Of a DNA stretch of 12,960 nucleotides, positions 11,877 through 12,960 are shown piece after piece. The position numbers and the translations under genes were made by a program. The stretch lies in NCBI GenBank assembly GCA_009392775.1, contig VFFT01000033.1, positions 1 through 12,960 of the forward strand, in the 5' to 3' direction. This stretch comes from SAR202 cluster bacterium (lineage in GTDB: Bacteria; Chloroflexota; Dehalococcoidia; UBA3495). A model generated the notes under the pieces. The model searched no databases. It was not told where the DNA came from and saw only the letters and a list, made by a program, of their open reading frames with translations. Positions within the stretch are counted from its first letter, which is position 1. Each line of letters starts with the position of its first letter.

Positions 11877-12960
11877 ATGGCAAGCATTACTCCAGACCTC
11901 ATCAAATATATGTCCAAAGCACGAGGTGCTAAGTTACCGGACCCAGTTCTAGCCAAGGCAAAACACCACATCTTGGATACTCTCGCTGCTATGGTGTCTG
12001 GATCAGTGTTAAAACCCGGCATACTAGCTCGGCAATATGTGGAACAACAAGGTGGTCCACCGGAAGCGCAGGTCGTTGGGAGCTCAATGGTGATATCAGC
12101 AGTGAATGCTGCGATAGCCAATGGCATGATGGCACACGCCGATGAAACCGATGATTCTAACGGTTCAGCAGGCATACATCCGGGATGTGCCGTCCTTCCC
12201 GCAGCACTAGCAATGGGTGAACGGGAAAATATCAGTGGAGTTGAATTAATCAACTCAGTAGTTTTAGGTTACGACATAGGTAGCCGAACTACCCGTGCAC
12301 TGGGCAGGAATGAAATGCGTGCCCGGAACCATTTGCCATTCAGCATCGGTGGAACCATGGGGGCTATTGCCGCTGCAGGCTGCTTGGCAGGTTTAGAAGA
12401 AGAACAATACAGGGACCTGCTCTCTTATGGAGCCCAACAGGCATCCGGTATCATGACTTACCCCAGAGATGTAGAGCATATTGAAAAAGCCTTCATATTT
12501 GGAGGTATGAATGCTCGAAACGGGGTAATGGCTGCAGAGATGATTCAAATGGGGTTTACTGGAGTATATGACACATTTGATGGTGATGGAAACTTTTTAG
12601 TTGCTTACGCAGATAATCCTAAAGGTGAAGAATTAATTAAAGAGTTGGGAACTAGATTCGAAGTAATGGGTACCAATATAAAGAAGTTCTGCACAGGTTT
12701 TCCTATTCAATCGCCAGCAGAGGGCTTGTTAATTCTAATAAACAAATATGATTTAAAGCCTGATGACATAAAGAGCATAACCGCACGACTCCCAGAAAGT
12801 GGAGCACACACAGTAAATGACAGGGAAATGCCAGACATAAATTTGCAGTACCTGTTTGCTGTGGCACTGCTAGACGGAAGAATTTCCTTTGAGGCAGCCC
12901 ACTCGGTAGAAAGAATGACAGAACCCGACGTACTGGAGTTACGCTCAAAGATGACACTCA
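11877..12960 (+). CDS. MmgE/PrpD family protein, copy 2, 3' end outside window
   Basis: A second MmgE/PrpD enzyme; 361 codons are visible before the window ends and no frameshift is seen. It aligns to copy 1 without gaps, three residues shorter at the N-terminus, with roughly 70% identity by eye. All active-site segments are kept: AHADETDDSNGSAGIHPG (86-103) with His87, Asp89, Asp92 and His101; the EKAFIFGGM lysine block; and IKKFCTGFPIQSPAEG with the same Gln. Differences cluster in the N-terminal 25 residues, around 48-72, and at surface positions such as NARNG for PCRNG after FGGM. AGGAG lies 11 bases before the ATG at 11877. The two paralogues arose by duplication and could have diverged in substrate or form a heteromer. 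Confidence 0.92.
   Translation, partial: MASITPDLIKYMSKARGAKLPDPVLAKAKHHILDTLAAMVSGSVLKPGILARQYVEQQGGPPEAQVVGSSMVISAVNAAIANGMMAHADETDDSNGSAGIHPGCAVLPAALAMGERENISGVELINSVVLGYDIGSRTTRALGRNEMRARNHLPFSIGGTMGAIAAAGCLAGLEEEQYRDLLSYGAQQASGIMTYPRDVEHIEKAFIFGGMNARNGVMAAEMIQMGFTGVYDTFDGDGNFLVAYADNPKGEELIKELGTRFEVMGTNIKKFCTGFPIQSPAEGLLILINKYDLKPDDIKSITARLPESGAHTVNDREMPDINLQYLFAVALLDGRISFEAAHSVERMTEPDVLELRSKMTL

Noticed and set aside
11750..12253. 167-codon minus-strand frame overlapping MmgE/PrpD copy 2
   Set aside because: The plus strand here encodes the conserved MmgE/PrpD N-terminus; the antisense product is rich in Ala, Cys, Pro and Ser, as expected of a shadow frame.
1..12960. Mobile element, CRISPR, toxin-antitoxin or phage defence system
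   Set aside because: No transposase, integrase, repeat-spacer array, nuclease or toxin-antitoxin-like pair is visible; the window reads as metabolic chromosome.

Overview
The window looks like a chromosomal stretch from an uncultivated bacterium, moderately AT-leaning and with bacterial expression signals: Shine-Dalgarno (SD) sites such as AGGAG and AAGG, perfect TATAAT -10 boxes, and a lipoprotein signal peptide. The gene mix is an F420-type luciferase-like oxidoreductase, an enolase-superfamily acid-sugar dehydratase, unfused MaoC hotdog proteins, PrpF/GalD and paralogous MmgE/PrpD enzymes. That mix resembles the catabolic repertoire of Chloroflexota of the SAR202/Dehalococcoidia type. This taxonomic call is inference from gene content only; an actinobacterium is the main alternative. 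No rRNA, tRNA, CRISPR array, insertion sequence or integrase is visible.

Layout. (1) Positions 1-4859, minus strand: a co-oriented run read from right to left. It holds an MFS transporter, a small Cys/His-rich putative zinc-binding protein, a cupin, an enolase-superfamily dehydratase, two hotdog (MaoC/FAS1-type) proteins, and an F420-dependent luciferase-like oxidoreductase cut by the window edge. Gaps from the enolase onward are only 6-11 bp, so at least the last four genes are probably one operon. (2) Positions 4860-5023: a divergent promoter region with a pair of direct repeats. (3) 5024-6211, plus strand: a BaiN/HI0933-type flavoprotein. (4) 6212-6366: a convergent gap with two hairpins, one behind each flanking gene. 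(5) 6367-8415, minus strand: a large acidic lipoprotein with a Ser/Glu-rich linker and what looks like an internally duplicated domain. (6) 8568-9659, minus strand: a PrpF-superfamily isomerase closest by motif to GalD (4-oxalomesaconate tautomerase). (7) 9806 to the right edge, plus strand: an orphan 136-aa protein, an MmgE/PrpD enzyme, an unannotated 49-aa single-span membrane protein, and a second MmgE/PrpD paralogue that runs off the window.

How the parts may work together (inference): the left cluster looks like uptake plus oxidation, dehydration and hydration of a carboxylated substrate. The right cluster (PrpF/GalD tautomerase or isomerase plus two MmgE/PrpD dehydratases or isomerases) looks like handling of a branched or unsaturated di- or tricarboxylate. 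No substrate can be named from sequence alone. The items most worth a second look are the duplicated-domain lipoprotein and the tandem MmgE/PrpD pair with a tiny membrane protein between them.
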